The notes under the pieces: generated by a model | The model's database searches: none | Told to the model about the DNA's origin: nothing | Seen by the model: only the letters and a program-made list of their open reading frames with translations | In this document: piece after piece, positions 34,524-44,991 of the stretch | Layout: each line of letters starts with the position of its first letter | Numbering within the stretch: the first letter of the stretch is position 1 | Position numbers and translations under genes: made by a program | Assembly (NCBI GenBank): GCA_022828595.1 | Contig: JAKGHH010000005.1 | Coordinates: forward strand, 26,362,193-26,426,192 | DNA: 64,000 bases | DNA from: Nelumbo lutea | Lineage: Eukaryota; Streptophyta; Magnoliopsida; Proteales; Nelumbonaceae | Direction: 5' to 3'

Positions 34524-35713
34524 TTTCCCCCCCCTTGAAGTGGAACCTTGTCCTCAAGGTTCAGATTAATGAACTGACTTTTTAACTGCTGTGTATTCTC
34601 CCATGTTGCCTCTTCCCTTGGAAGATTCTTCCATTGCACCAAGCTTTCTTCCACGAAGCCTGACCCTTTTCGAACCCAGCGTGTATCCAGTATAGCCTCT
34701 GGTATCGCTATTACCTCACCTTCATCATTCGTTGGTGGTAAGTCAAATCCAACAGAGGTGTCCTCTCTCACAAATTTCTTGAGCATTGAGACGTGGAAGA
34801 CAGGATGGATACGGGCACCCTCCGGCAGCTCGAGCTTGTATGCAACGCTCTCAATCTTCTCTTTCACTCGGTACGGGCTGAAATACTTGCTGGCGAGTTT
34901 ATGGTGGGCTCTTTTATAAGCAGTGTGCTGACGATATTGTTGGATCTTAAGCAATACAAAATCGCCTTTTTGATAAACAACCTCCCTTCTCTTTGAGTTC
35001 GCTATTTGCTTCATGCGATTAATAACCGCCTGCAGGTGAGATTTTAGTTGTTTGAGGATGTTATCCCTTGTCTCCAATGCTTTGTCTACCTCATGGACAG
35101 GTGATGTGCTGGTTGAGTAATGCGGAATTGTCGGTGGAGACCTCCCATATAGTGCTTGGAAGGGAGTCATGCCGATTGAGCTATGGTACGTAGTGTTGTA
35201 CCAGAATTTGGCCCATGGCAAGTAATTGCTCCATCTCTTCTGTTGCTGGGATACAAAGCAACGCAAGTACTGCTCCAAATAGCAGTTGACCACTTTGGGT
35301 TGTCCATCCGTTTGGGGGTGGTAGGATGTACTCATATGCAGCTTGGACCCTGACAGCTTGAAAAACTCACGCCAAAAATGGCTAACAAAGATGGGATCTC
35401 TATCACTGATAATAGATTTTGGCATCCCGTGAAGTTTAACCACTCCTATAAACCTGTCTGCAACTGTTTTGGCCGTGTGTGGGTGAGATAGAGGCAAGAA
35501 ATGAGCGAACTTGCTTAGGCGATCTACGACGACCATGATTGTGCTTTTCCCTTGTGAGGGTGGAAGTCCCTCCACGAAGTCCATGGTTATGCCATCCCAT
35601 ACCTGACATGGAATGGGTAGTGGGTGCATGAGTCCAGCTGGGGAGAGGGTCTCTGATTTATTTTTCTGGCACATTGCACAAGAGGCGACATATTTTTGAG
35701 TTGATTGGTGCAT
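34457..35713 (-). pseudogene. Gypsy B integrase and chromodomain-like tail
   Basis: A 418-codon frame that continues pol after one TAG (minus strand, about 35728-35730). It starts in the zinc arm (CAMCQKNKSE), then the core MDFVEGLPPS and IISDRDPIFVSHFW. Where DGQTEVVN is usual it has TDGQPKVVN, so the catalytic Glu appears to be Lys. The C-terminal part has KLHPVF-like RIHPVFHVSMLKKF and the chromodomain-like VQWKNLPREEATWENTQQL. The last codons run into the 3' LTR. The element is young but its integrase is probably inactive. Confidence 0.9.
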
Positions 35714-35728
35714 AGACGGCCAATAGAA

Positions 35729-37831
35729 CTATTGTGCCAATCGCTTGTACGTCCGCAGTACCCTAGAATGGCCTCCATAGGGAGTATCGTGGAATTCATG
35801 GAGGAGTTTTGGTATGATTGGAGAATCCGACAGAACAACTACCCTGTTCTTATAGTAGATCAGCCCGTTGCGCCAACTGTATGGAGTTCCGGGTTTGTTT
35901 GTAGCTTGCTGACCGATCCGTACCATATAAGGGTGTTGTTGCGTATCTCTCTTGATCTCGTCCCATAGAGAGGCATGAGAAGTATATAGTGTATGGAGTC
36001 TAGGACTTTCTAACCTCCTTGACAAAGCATCTGCGGCTGAGTTCTCTTTCCCTGGTTTGTACAGGGTTTCATAATCATATCCTAGCAGCTTGGAAACCCA
36101 TTTTTGTTGTTCAGGCGTGGTGATGCGTTGCTCAAGCAAGTACTTAAGGCTTCGCTGATCTGTTCGGATATAGAATTTGCATCCCAGAAGGTATGGCCGC
36201 CATGTTTTGATTCCTTGTACGATGGCTGGCATTTCCTTAGCGTAACTGGACCAAGCCTGTTTTGCAATTCCTAAGGCTCGGCTCATATAGGCTATGTGCT
36301 TCCCTTGTTGGCTTAGGACTGCTCCGATGCCTTCCCTTGATGCATCCGTTTCTATGACAAATGGTTCATCGAAGTTGGGCATGGCCAAGGTTGGGGTCGA
36401 TGACATGGCTTGTTTTAAGGCTTCAAATGCCTCTTTGGCCTCCTTGCCCCATGCGAATTGGCCTTTCTTGAGCAGATTGGTGAGAGGCTGGGCTATCATT
36501 TCGTAGTTTCTTACGAACTTACGGTAGTAGCTTGTGAGACCTCGGAAACCACGCAGTTCAGACACATTAGTAGGTTCAGGCCATTCTATCATAGCTCTTA
36601 CCTTTCCAGGATCCATGTGCACCCCTTGTACAGAGACAATGTGACCCAAGTATTCGATCTCTTCTTGACCAAAGGCGCACTTGCGAAGTTTAACAAAAAA
36701 TCGATGGTGTCTCAACACTTCGAAAACTTTTCGAACATGTATAAGATGTGTTTCCCACTCCGGGCTATAGATGAGAATGTCGTCGAAGAAAACCAACACA
36801 ATTTTTCTTAAGAATGGCCGAAAGATTGAGTTCATTAGAGATTGAAAAGTTGAGGGGGCATTGCATAATCCAAAAGGCATGACCAAGTATTCGTAATGGC
36901 CATTGTGCGTGCGGAAGGCTGTCTTGTGAGTGTCTGCGGGGTGGACTCGCACCTGGTGATAACCCGATATTAGATCGAGCTTAGTAAAATAAGTTGCTCC
37001 ATATAGTTTGTCTAGCATGTCCTCCACCATTGGGATTGGGAATTTGTCTTTGATAGTAATGGCATTGAGGGCCCGATAATCTGTGCAGAACCGCCACGTC
37101 CCATCTTTTTTCTTTACCAACAAGACGGGTGAAGAAAAGGGGCTGGTGCTAGTCTTGATTATTCCCATGTTGAGCATGTCTTGTACTTGTTTCTCTATCT
37201 CGGTCTTTTGGAAATGAGCATACCTACAGGATCGTTCTTTAACCGGCTCGGTCCCTTCTTTGAGGATGATTCGGTGGTCAATTTCTCGTGAAGGAGGTAG
37301 CTGCTTTGGTTCTTGGCACATGTCCTCAAATTCTTGCAGTAATGACCGCATCTCTATAGGAACCCCCTCCTCTATAGACATCCATAAGCACACAACAAAC
37401 AAAGAATTCCCTTGTTTTTCTTCCTTTGATATGGCTCTGAGTTCGGCAGGTTGGATCGGCCTATGATTGATTCCTTCTAGGCGATAGGGGCTTCCTTTCC
37501 ACGTGAAATCCATCGTCATCCTTTTCCAGTCACACATGACCGTGCCTAGCTGCTCGAGCCATTGGACCCCTAGCACCATATCTAACCCGATTAGTGGTAA
37601 AGAGTAAAGAGTTAGAGTGAATGGGGTACCTTGTAGCCACACTTTGACATTCTCGAACCTCCCTTGACATTTGAGGGGTGCACCGTTGGCTACCTTCACC
37701 TTAAATGCTTCGGTTGGGATTGCCGGAAGTTGCAGTAGCTCCGCGACCTGATCATTAATAAAATTGTGTGTCGATCCACTGTCAATGAGCACAACTAAAT
37801 TGTGGGAGCCGACTGTAGCGACAACTCTCAT
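35729..37831 (-). CDS. Gypsy B protease, reverse transcriptase and RNase H
   Basis: An open frame of 700 codons. Protease is at about residues 1-110 (VVLIDSGSTHNFI, DMVLGVQWL). RT follows (QVQDMLNMGIIKTSTSPFSS, YFTKLDLISGYHQVRV, MPFGLCNAPSTFQSLMN, and VFFDDILIYS with the catalytic DD). RNase H is at about 460-620 (IETDASREGIGAVLSQ, IRTDQRSLKYLLEQ, SAADALSRR). It ends in the integrase zinc arm (GGHSRVLRTYKRLAQ) at a stop. All RT and RNase H catalytic motifs look intact. It overlaps the upstream gag frame by 4 nt (ATGA), so a frameshift separates it from gag. This is a retrotransposon gene and not a host gene. Confidence 0.92.
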   Translation of the reverse strand: MRVVATVGSHNLVVLIDSGSTHNFINDQVAELLQLPAIPTEAFKVKVANGAPLKCQGRFENVKVWLQGTPFTLTLYSLPLIGLDMVLGVQWLEQLGTVMCDWKRMTMDFTWKGSPYRLEGINHRPIQPAELRAISKEEKQGNSLFVVCLWMSIEEGVPIEMRSLLQEFEDMCQEPKQLPPSREIDHRIILKEGTEPVKERSCRYAHFQKTEIEKQVQDMLNMGIIKTSTSPFSSPVLLVKKKDGTWRFCTDYRALNAITIKDKFPIPMVEDMLDKLYGATYFTKLDLISGYHQVRVHPADTHKTAFRTHNGHYEYLVMPFGLCNAPSTFQSLMNSIFRPFLRKIVLVFFDDILIYSPEWETHLIHVRKVFEVLRHHRFFVKLRKCAFGQEEIEYLGHIVSVQGVHMDPGKVRAMIEWPEPTNVSELRGFRGLTSYYRKFVRNYEMIAQPLTNLLKKGQFAWGKEAKEAFEALKQAMSSTPTLAMPNFDEPFVIETDASREGIGAVLSQQGKHIAYMSRALGIAKQAWSSYAKEMPAIVQGIKTWRPYLLGCKFYIRTDQRSLKYLLEQRITTPEQQKWVSKLLGYDYETLYKPGKENSAADALSRRLESPRLHTLYTSHASLWDEIKRDTQQHPYMVRIGQQATNKPGTPYSWRNGLIYYKNRVVVLSDSPIIPKLLHEFHDTPYGGHSRVLRTYKRLAQ

Positions 37832-38849
37832 GGTGTGAGCAGGGGACTAGCCCGTGAGAGCATGTAGCGAAATCTCAAGGTCTTCGGTTCCTCCTCATCC
37901 TCCTCCAAGCTTCCTTCTAACAACAGCAGTTGTGGACCCTTACACTTGTGTCCCATGACAAATTTCTCATCACAGTTGAAGCAGAGTCCTTGTGCACGTC
38001 GTCGTTGCATTTCTTCCCAAGATAACCGCTTCATCGATAACGTTGGCCTGGGGTTGGTTGAAGTCGAACTCATCACAGTAGCCACAACCGCATGGAACCT
38101 AGTCACCTTCTTTTGCCGACTGATTTGTTCATCCCTCATCCTGGCAGGCTATTGGCCTCTTTGAGTGACTTTGGTTTAAACATTTTGATCTCGTCTGCAA
38201 TGTCCGTCTTGAGGCGGCCCATAAACGTCCCTACCAGAGCCTTCTGAGTCCAGCCACAGACTCTATTACCCAGTCTTTCAAACTCCCACTGGTAGTCCGG
38301 CAGAGAGCCTGTCTGTCGAATCTTGGACAAGGCTTCATCGAAATCCTCATAGTCCATTGGTCCAAATCGCGACCACAGCTCCTCTACAAAAATGTCCCAT
38401 GTAATTTCTCTTCCTTCTTCTTGGTAAGCTCGATACAACCACTGCCACCATTGGTCCGCTTCCCTTTCAAGATGGAAGGAGGCCAAGGGTACTTTCTGTG
38501 GCTCTGTAGTGCCTTGATACCTGAAGAATCGCTCCGCCTTATTGAGCCACTCAGTTGGATCTTCTCCCGCAAACCTAGGGAATTCCAGTCTTGCAAGTTT
38601 TGAAGAGAACATGGGGTGGTCTCCTCCTGTGTGCTCACGACCTCGGTCACTTGATGAAGATCCACTTCGCTCAGTGACTTGGTTAAACTTAGGTTCCGAT
38701 TGTATCACAGCCGCCTCCGTGAGATTGCTGATTGCAGCCTCCAGTCGTTGCAACTTCACGCCAAATCCCAGCTCCAGGCGGTTAAAGCTTTCCTGCAAAC
38801 TGCCCACGCTGGTCTCCAGACTCTCTATTCGCTCTTTGTGGCTTCCCAT
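37828..38849 (-). pseudogene. Gypsy B gag
   Basis: The frame 38849-38136 (237 codons) starts MGSHKERIESLETSVGSLQE with a coiled-coil-like N-terminus. It carries the gag core (FPRFAGEDPTEWLNKAERFF, DQWWQWLYRAYQ, WEFERLGNRVCGW). A frameshift at about 38137 leads to 38139-37828 with the CCHC knuckle (CFNCDEKFVMGHKC). Two small lesions separate gag from an intact protease-RT frame. Confidence 0.88.
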
Positions 38850-38861
38850 CGTCAGCCTGGC

Positions 38862-38873
38862 TCTGATACCAAT
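38862..38873 (-). other. Primer binding site of gypsy B
   Basis: On the minus strand, ATTGGTATCAGAGCCA covers the exact tRNA-Met(i) complement TGGTATCAGAGC, next to the 5' LTR end. Confidence 0.85.
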
Positions 38874-39217
38874 TGATAGACTTTTCTTTTAAGGCAAGAA
38901 AATAGCCTGTTGTTTTATTGAAAATTTCACTACCTTGGTTCTGTGTAACCCAGGTTTAAATACAAGAAGTCACTCAACCAACTCTCCTAAACTCATGCAA
39001 TCGTCTATCCTATACTTTAGCCTAGCCAACAACAACTGGCGCAACCAAAAGTGAGATATTCCCTCACTCGTTATTTGACTCCTACTCATTTATTTGACTC
39101 ATTCTTAAGCCTAACAGCTAGCAGATAAGCATGGCCACGTGTCCTGCACTTCATGCAACGTAGTCCTGATAACGTGGATTCTTGGCACGGTTCCTTGCTA
39201 ACCTTCTCCACTTATCA
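38874..39217 (-). repeat. 5' LTR of gypsy B
   Basis: On the + strand it reads TGATAGACTTTTC...CACTTATCA, 344 bp, followed by the AGTTG target duplication. Confidence 0.92.
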
Positions 39218-41709
39218 AGTTGCTTGATGAACTCAGTCAAGCCACCATATTCTCAAAATTAGATTTACGAGCTGGGTATCATCAAATAAGGGTACATAGG
39301 GAGGATGTTCACAAAGCGGCTTTCAGGACACATGATGGCCACTATGAGTTCCTGGTCATGCCATTTGGGCTGACCAATGCTCCAGCCACATTTCAAGCAT
39401 TAATGAACGACATATTCTGGCCATATTTACGTAAGTTCATCCTTGTTTTCTTTGATGACATATTGGTCTATAGCCCCAATTGGGAGGAACATATGAATCA
39501 TCTACAGGTCACCCTTGCAACACTTGAGGCCCACCAGTTGTCTGCTAAAGAGTCCAAGTGCTCCTTTGGACAAAACCAAGTTCACTACTTGGAACATGTT
39601 GTAGAGAATGGAACTATAGCGGCCGACCCAGATAAAATCTCCAGTATAAAGGGCTGGCTACAACCCAAAAGTGTGAAAGAGTTGAGGGCCTTCTTGGGCC
39701 TGACTGGGTACTACCGCCTTTTCATAAAAAACTATGGCCTAATAGCGACCCTGTTGACCCAATTGCTGAAACAAGATGCTTTTCACTGGTCAACCCAGGC
39801 CCAACAAGCTTTTGAGCAGTTGAGACAGGCAGTTGCGAGCCCTCCAACATTAGCATTGCCCGATTTCACAAAAGACTTCATCATTGAGTGTGATGCCTTC
39901 GGTCAAGGTGTTGGGGCTGTTCTCATGCAAGAGTGGCGACCACTAGCCTTTTTCAGCAAGGCCTTAACATCACAAAAGTGGGCCAAATCAGTTTATGAAC
40001 GAGAATTAATAGCAGTGGTCTTAGCAGTCCAACGTTGGCGATCCTACTTGCTCGGTAGACGGTTCATAATTCGGACCGACCATCAAAGTTTGAAGTTCTT
40101 ATTGGATCAATCAGTCCTATCCCCGGAACAACAACGATGGATATCCAAGCTACTGGGGTACGACTACATAATTGAGTACAAAGCAGGGGCTGCTAATCGG
40201 GTGGCTGACGCCCTCTCACAGCACCCACAATCATTTCAGTTTCTAGTATCTTCCCCAACTTCTCCACTCATGGATCTACTTCGAAAAGAAGCCCAATCCC
40301 ATAGGGAGTTACAGCAGTTGAAGGCCCAAGTATCGGCAAATTCCTCACTGCACCCCGGGTACACCATTAAGAATGATATACTCTTCTTCAAAGGATGCCT
40401 GGAAATTCCGGCAGATTCTGCTCATCTCAGGAAGCTCCTGGAATTATTCCATGCCTCACCCACAAGTGGCCACTCCGACATCCTACGAACACAAAAACGC
40501 ATCGCCACACAATTCCATTGGAAAGGCATGTGTACATCTATCCAGAACTTCATGGCCGGGTGTGCACTATGCCAACAAAACAAGTCAGCCACTACAACAC
40601 CAGCAGGCCTCTTGCAACTACTCCCAATACCAACCCAAGTCTGGGATGATATATCAATGGATTTCATCACAGGATTGCCCGTTTATGCCGGCAAAATGGT
40701 TATCCTTGTGGTAGTGGATAGATTGACGAAATACAGTCATTTCCTACCTCTATCACACCCATTTACAGCAGTCACAGTTGCTGAATTGTTCCTCCGGGAA
40801 ATTGTGCGCCTACACGGGCTCCCCAGCTCAATTGTATCAGGCAGGGACCCTATTTTTATGTGTCGTTTCTGGGCTGAGCTTTTGTGCCTCCACGAGGTTA
40901 AACTCTTCAAGTCAACTATCTACCACCTTCAATCTGATGAACAGACAGAGGCGGTTAACAAGAGTCTCGAAACATATTTGAGGTGCTTTGCGGGAGACCG
41001 ACCAAGACAATGGGTGAAGTGGATCCACTAGGCTGAATGGTGGTACAACACCACTTTCCATAGCGTCGCTGGGATGACACCCTTCAGAGCTCTATATGGT
41101 CGAGACCCTCCCCCTCTACTTCCTTATGAAAAAGGGACCACCATAGTAGCGGCCTTAGAAGAACAGCTGATGCAACTAGATGAGGTGTTAAAGGAACTGA
41201 GACATCATCTCTTACCGGCACAACAATGGATGAAGCACACCTATGATAAACATCACAAGAATGTCCAATATGAAGTCGGTGATTGGTCTCAAATTACAAC
41301 CTTTCAGACAGATTTTAGTTGCAAGCCGACAGTGGAACAAACTCAGCCCGTGCTATTTTGGACCATTTAAAATCCTTGAGAGAATAGGGTCAGTGGCCTA
41401 CAAGCTGGACCTTCCGACAACATCAAAACTGCACCCTGTATTCCATATCTCCTTACTGAAGAAAGGGCCGAAGCCAGTCATTACAAGTGCGACCCTTCCC
41501 ACATTTTCAGAAGGACAAGTGCAGACTGGGCCAGCCCGCATCATTGATTTCAGATGGGTGCGCCGGGGTGGAAGAGTCATACCAGAAGCATTAGTTGTTT
41601 GGTTTAAACTCCCAGAAGAAGATGCAACCTGGGAATCCTACTTAGATCTGCAATCAAATTTTCCCACATTAGACCTTGAGGGCAAGATTGCTCTAAAGGA
41701 GGGGGGGAT

Positions 41710-41882
41710 TGTAAAGACTACTGAAACAGACCAACAGAAAGCAGTTAATTAATTTTACAAGAAGAGGCCACGTCAGTACAATTAATTGTCCACTTGCAAC
41801 AGCTGTAACAGAAAGAAATCAAAGATTGTAAACAGTATAAGTAGTGAAGCACAAAGAGAAATAAGACAATAATTCTTTCAGC

Positions 41883-41924
<42 letters not shown>

Positions 41925-41984
41925 TCCAATGAATTCAGGAGGTTGGCTCCCTCGAAGTGCCCCAAGTTAGGTAGGTTCCTAACA
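41710..41984 (+). repeat. 3' LTR of gypsy A
   Basis: It begins TGTAAAGACTACTGAAACAG after the tract AAAGGAGGGGGGGAT and ends TTCCTAACA, followed by CATAC. A (CT)n run lies at about 41886-41923. Confidence 0.93.
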
Positions 41985-42680
41985 CATACTGTTAGCTGTC
42001 CTCTGAACCCATTGGAATCTGACTTCCATTTCTTTAGTCATAAAGACTTTTTTACCTTGTTTCTATACTGCCAAAGAGATGCTTCCTCATTTTGTAGCCA
42101 CTCCATCACTAGCTTTGAATCCCCCTCAATAATTAGTTTGTTGACATTCATCCTTCTTGCCCTTTGTACCCCTTCCATAACATCCATGAACTCTGCCCTT
42201 AGAGAATACCCCACTCCAATCGGTCCTGAAAATAGTGCCACCATAAGTCCCTCTTTCATACCTAAAGATGCCTCCATCCCTGAAGGGTCTGGATTTCTCC
42301 TATTTCTGCCATCAAAGTTGAGCTTGATAAACCTTTCAATTGGGGGAGTGTAGCTTTTGCAAATCAATGTATTTTTTTTTTTATAGTCCCTACCACTTCT
42401 CTCCATTTTGTTATGATGCCATCTACCAAAATGGTTGAGAAGCTTTCCAAAGATTTAGTCCAATGAGACACTGTAATGGGGATGCATTCAATTATTGCTT
42501 CTAAGATTCTTTCTTCCTTGTTGATGATTCGAGCATTTCTTTCCTCCCATATTATCCAAATTGTTGCAATGCTAGTACTTTTCCACATAATCCTCCCCCT
42601 CTTCTTTAGCCAGCTGAAAACTGAAGGTGCAAAATGATTTGACACACTAGAAGGAATCGTCCACCTGCAAAGAAGGCATG

Positions 42681-42923
42681 GAAATGATCCTACATGCAGG
42701 GGTTTAGAAGAGATGAATAGGATGCTTTTAGAGCTATGTGCAAGGGAATATTTCCTTTCTTCTATTGTATTATTTAAGAGTGGTAGATGCTGAATCTTCT
42801 GTAGATTTTGGCTTTGGTGATCATCAAGATGCTATGAATTTGGCATATGCACTTCTTTATATGATTCCTTTTTTGACTTTAGATATCCACTTATCTTGTT
42901 TGTACCTTTTTTTGTTGTTGTAG
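42681..42923 (+). other. Intron 4, right end
   Basis: Intron DNA ending in a T-rich tract and the acceptor TTGTTGTTGTAG. Nothing else is recognised. Confidence 0.6.
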
Positions 42924-42989
42924 GTCAAACCTGAAGTAATCAGTTGGTCACCACGAATAATTGTTCTTCACAATTTTTTGAGTACGGAG
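42924..42989 (+). CDS. P4H1: P4H1-like prolyl 4-hydroxylase, exon 5
   Basis: A 66-nt exon between GTTGTAG and GTATGAGC, phase 0 at both ends. It reads VKPEVISWSPRIIVLHNFLS and then TE. Arabidopsis P4H1 has VKPEVVSWSPRIIVLHDFLS here (from memory). This is the start of the 2-oxoglutarate dioxygenase catalytic domain, the strand that precedes the core jelly-roll. Confidence 0.95.
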
Positions 42990-43169
42990 GTATGAGCAAT
43001 TTCTGTGCTTTTAGTTATTCTTGATGTGTTTAGTCATATTTGATGGGTTTCATGTGTTTTTCAAACACATGTTCTACTAAAATGTGGAAGAGGTATCCAC
43101 ATATTTGATGGACTTTAGATATCCACTTATTTTCTTGCCTTTTGGATTGGGTGATGTCTTACCAAGAAT

Positions 43170-43870
43170 CATAGTTTTCAAGGCACCAAGGCGAGGCTAG
43201 GCGACAGGGGGGCACCTAGTAGCCTAGTCGCCTAGGCTCGATGAATTTTTTTATGTAGAAGACGTAGATCCTAGGGTAGTTCTCTAGGTACCATAACCTT
43301 ATTTCCTTAATAATTATTCATAATTTTCATAAGAAAAGTATAGAGTTGATGTTAAAGTAAAGAAAATCAACATATTAATGAGAAGAAGAAAAAGAAGGAA
43401 AAGAACATTAAAAAAATATAAGGGCTGAACCCTTATTTTTGTTATAGGAAAAGAAGAAAAAAAAGTAGTAGAAAATGTGTTGATTAGACAAAATTTTAAG
43501 TTCTTCCTTGGTTCAGGTTTTAAAGTCTTTGATGGTTCAATACTGCATTTAGCAATGTATGTATTGATTAAACCCTAACAGATAAGAAAATAATAAAAAA
43601 ATTAGTATGTAAACACACAAAATGAATATTTTAGTTTAATAGTGCCTATTTTATAATTATTGTTAGTGTCGAGTATGTAGGGGTATTTCTGTCTTTATAC
43701 TTATGTTGAGGTTGCTGATGTGTAATATTATGTTAGAACTAGTGTCCCTCACTTAAGTAGGGGCACGTGTGTCTTTTCCATTGTGTTAGTAATATAAAAC
43801 ATACCTGGCCGAATGGGAGAGGTAATTTTTTCTCTCATTCGAACCAGACTTCTCTTCTTTTCTTCTCCTT

Positions 43871-43910
<40 letters not shown>

Positions 43911-44087
43911 CTTGTTTTTTCTCCTCTCTTCTTGGCTGTTATCAGACTAACAGGACTCAAGGGCAGGCCAATTTATAATAATGTCAAAAAATAAAGAATA
44001 AAAAAGTATTTTATAATACATAGTACAAAACTGCTTGGCGAGCCTCAAAGGGCACCTTGTCACCTAGGCATCGCCTTGAAAACTATG
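43170..44087. mobile_element. hAT-like non-autonomous transposon in intron 5
   Basis: A perfect 15-bp terminal inverted repeat, CATAGTTTTCAAGGC at the left and its complement at the right end, with subterminal GCCTAGG/GGCGA motifs. It is flanked by a perfect 8-bp direct repeat, CCAAGAAT (43162-43169 and 44088-44095), as expected for the hAT superfamily. No transposase frame is present. A copia LTR piece occupies 43661-43950. Confidence 0.82.
43661..43950 (+). mobile_element. Copia LTR fragment with primer-site remnant
   Basis: It starts TGTTAGTGTCGAGTATG, contains TAATATAAAACATACC and a (CT)n run at 43878-43903, and ends near CTTGGC followed by TGTTATCAGACTAACAGG, which looks like a decayed TGGTATCAGAGCAGG primer site. 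AT-rich flanks TTTATAATTAT and TTTATAATAAT (43650-43660, 43972-43982) are near-duplicates. Boundaries are uncertain. Confidence 0.5.
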
Positions 44088-44109
44088 CCAAGAATTTGAG
44101 GATGCTAAA

Positions 44110-44635
44110 AGGATCAACTTGGATAGTGATGGAATACAGAGTTCAGGTATGAACTGTGGCTTGTGTGGGCTCCTGCCTGAGACAGTGGACCATCTTAGTT
44201 AGTATTCACTGCTCTATCTCTGCTAGAATTTGGGAACATTTCCTCAAGGCTGCTGGTATAAACTGGGTTCCGCCTGGTTCCATGAAGGATTTTTTTTGCT
44301 GCTGGAAACTGCCTGGACTGAAGAAAAAGGGGAAACTGATCTGGAAAACAATTCCTGCAGCTGTATTAGTGTCTTTTTGGTCAGAGAGAAATAATCAAAA
44401 TTTCTGTAACGAAGTGAGAAATCCAGAGGACCTAATACAGCTTATAGTGAATAAACTTGTTTCTTGGCTATCTGTAAACCCAGAGTTTAAGCATCAGAAT
44501 GTATTGCTGCTTTGCTCTCAATCTATATGGGATTTGTAAGCTGTCCTTTTTCCTGGTGCACCGGGAAGCTGTTGTAATATTTTCCTCTATTATCAATAAA
44601 ATCTCTTACTTTACCTTTGATAAAAAACAGAAGTA
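44110..44635 (+). mobile_element. LINE 3' end in intron 5
   Basis: It reads ACGLCGLLPETVDHL-like (zf-RVT with a frameshift), then KKKGKLIWKTIPAAVLVSFW and SERNNQNFCNE. It is followed by a 3' UTR with TTATCAATAAAATCTC and a short A run near 44623-44629. No RNase H follows, so either the family lacks it or it was lost. Truncated and frameshifted. Confidence 0.65.
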
Positions 44636-44991
44636 TTGATTGAATTTTCAAACTAAACTTGGTTCAGATGTAGAGGTTGTTTAGTTTCTTTTTGTGTTTT
44701 TTTTTGTATGTTCTCTTTTTGTAGAAATTTTAAAATTTTTCTAAGGGTGTCGTCTTTTACTATTTGTAAAGCCTTTTCTTTTCATGAATTCTCTCTTTTA
44801 CTTTTGTTACAAAATATAAAACAATTAAGGAGTGCTAGATTTATGGGTTCCTTTTACTGTATCCTTGAAATGGATAGATAATACATTTCAGATATTATTT
44901 TGCTGTTCAAAATGCAAAGACATGCTTCTCAGGTGCTGTTCTCTTCTTCAAAAGGCATAGTCTTCACGGAATAATGTTATGATCCTTGCAG

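Larger units (their letters stand above)
34199..39217 (-). mobile_element. Gypsy element B (Reina-like), antisense, nested in A
   Basis: A 5.0-kb minus-strand element. LTRs are 34199-34523 (3') and 38874-39217 (5'), with a tRNA-Met(i) primer site at 38862-38873 and a polypurine tract (poly-C on +) at 34525-34536. The target duplication AGTTG is perfect (34194-34198 and 39218-39222), inside the RT codons of element A. The LTRs show about 11 substitutions plus one 20-bp indel by eye, fewer than in A, so B is younger, as the nesting requires. Confidence 0.94.
33893..41752 (+). pseudogene. Gypsy A pol, split by element B
   Basis: The RT start (QVQDMLKQGIIQ, VLLVKKKDGTW then a stop) runs to VIDEL at 34198, and resumes at 39223 after element B with ATIFSKLDLRAGYHQI, MPFGLTNAPATFQALM and VFFDDILVYS. 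RNase H (ECDAFGQGVGAVL, IRTDHQSLKFLL, VADALSQ), the integrase zinc arm (HASPTSGHSDILRTQ, CALCQQNK) and core follow. In the core the second catalytic Asp is replaced (VSGRDPIF where SDRD is usual). A TAG near 41029 and a frameshift near 41280 precede the chromodomain-like end. Native length is normal; it cannot be active. Confidence 0.9.
32034..41984 (+). mobile_element. Gypsy element A (Reina-like chromovirus), sense
   Basis: A complete LTR element: TG...CA LTRs of about 274 bp (32034-32307 and 41710-41984), primer site 32311-32322, gag-protease-RT-RNase H-integrase, polypurine tract 41694-41708, and a perfect 5-bp target duplication CATAC (32029-32033 and 41985-41989). Without nested element B the length is about 4.93 kb. 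Short LTRs, a single pol order and a chromodomain-like end (VVWFKLPEEDATWES) suggest the Reina group of chromoviruses (inference). The LTRs differ at roughly two dozen sites by eye. Confidence 0.93.
31860..42680 (-). mobile_element. Antisense LINE split by nested gypsy elements
   Basis: The minus-strand LINE has its tail as a T10 run at 31860-31869 and its RNase H end at 31870-32033. After the 9.95-kb insertion it continues at 41990-42680 with RNase H (IKLNFDGRN, LIIEGDSKLVMEWL) and the zf-RVT tail (FSWLKKRGRIMWKSTSIATI, WIIWEERNARI). Joining across the insertion restores the order ...WVQRTANS to MVDVLAMQ. Target duplication CATAC at the gypsy ends confirms insertion into this LINE. The LINE's own 5' limit near 42680 is approximate. 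Confidence 0.82.

Noticed and set aside
34793..38892. Several sense-strand open frames of 60-120 codons within gypsy B
   Set aside because: They are shadows of the antisense gag-pol frames and have no independent motifs.
42738..42923. 61-codon open frame running up to exon 5 as an extended exon
   Set aside because: It ends in the polypyrimidine tract and acceptor of exon 5 and has no similarity to the P4H stem, which is already encoded by exons 3 and 4.
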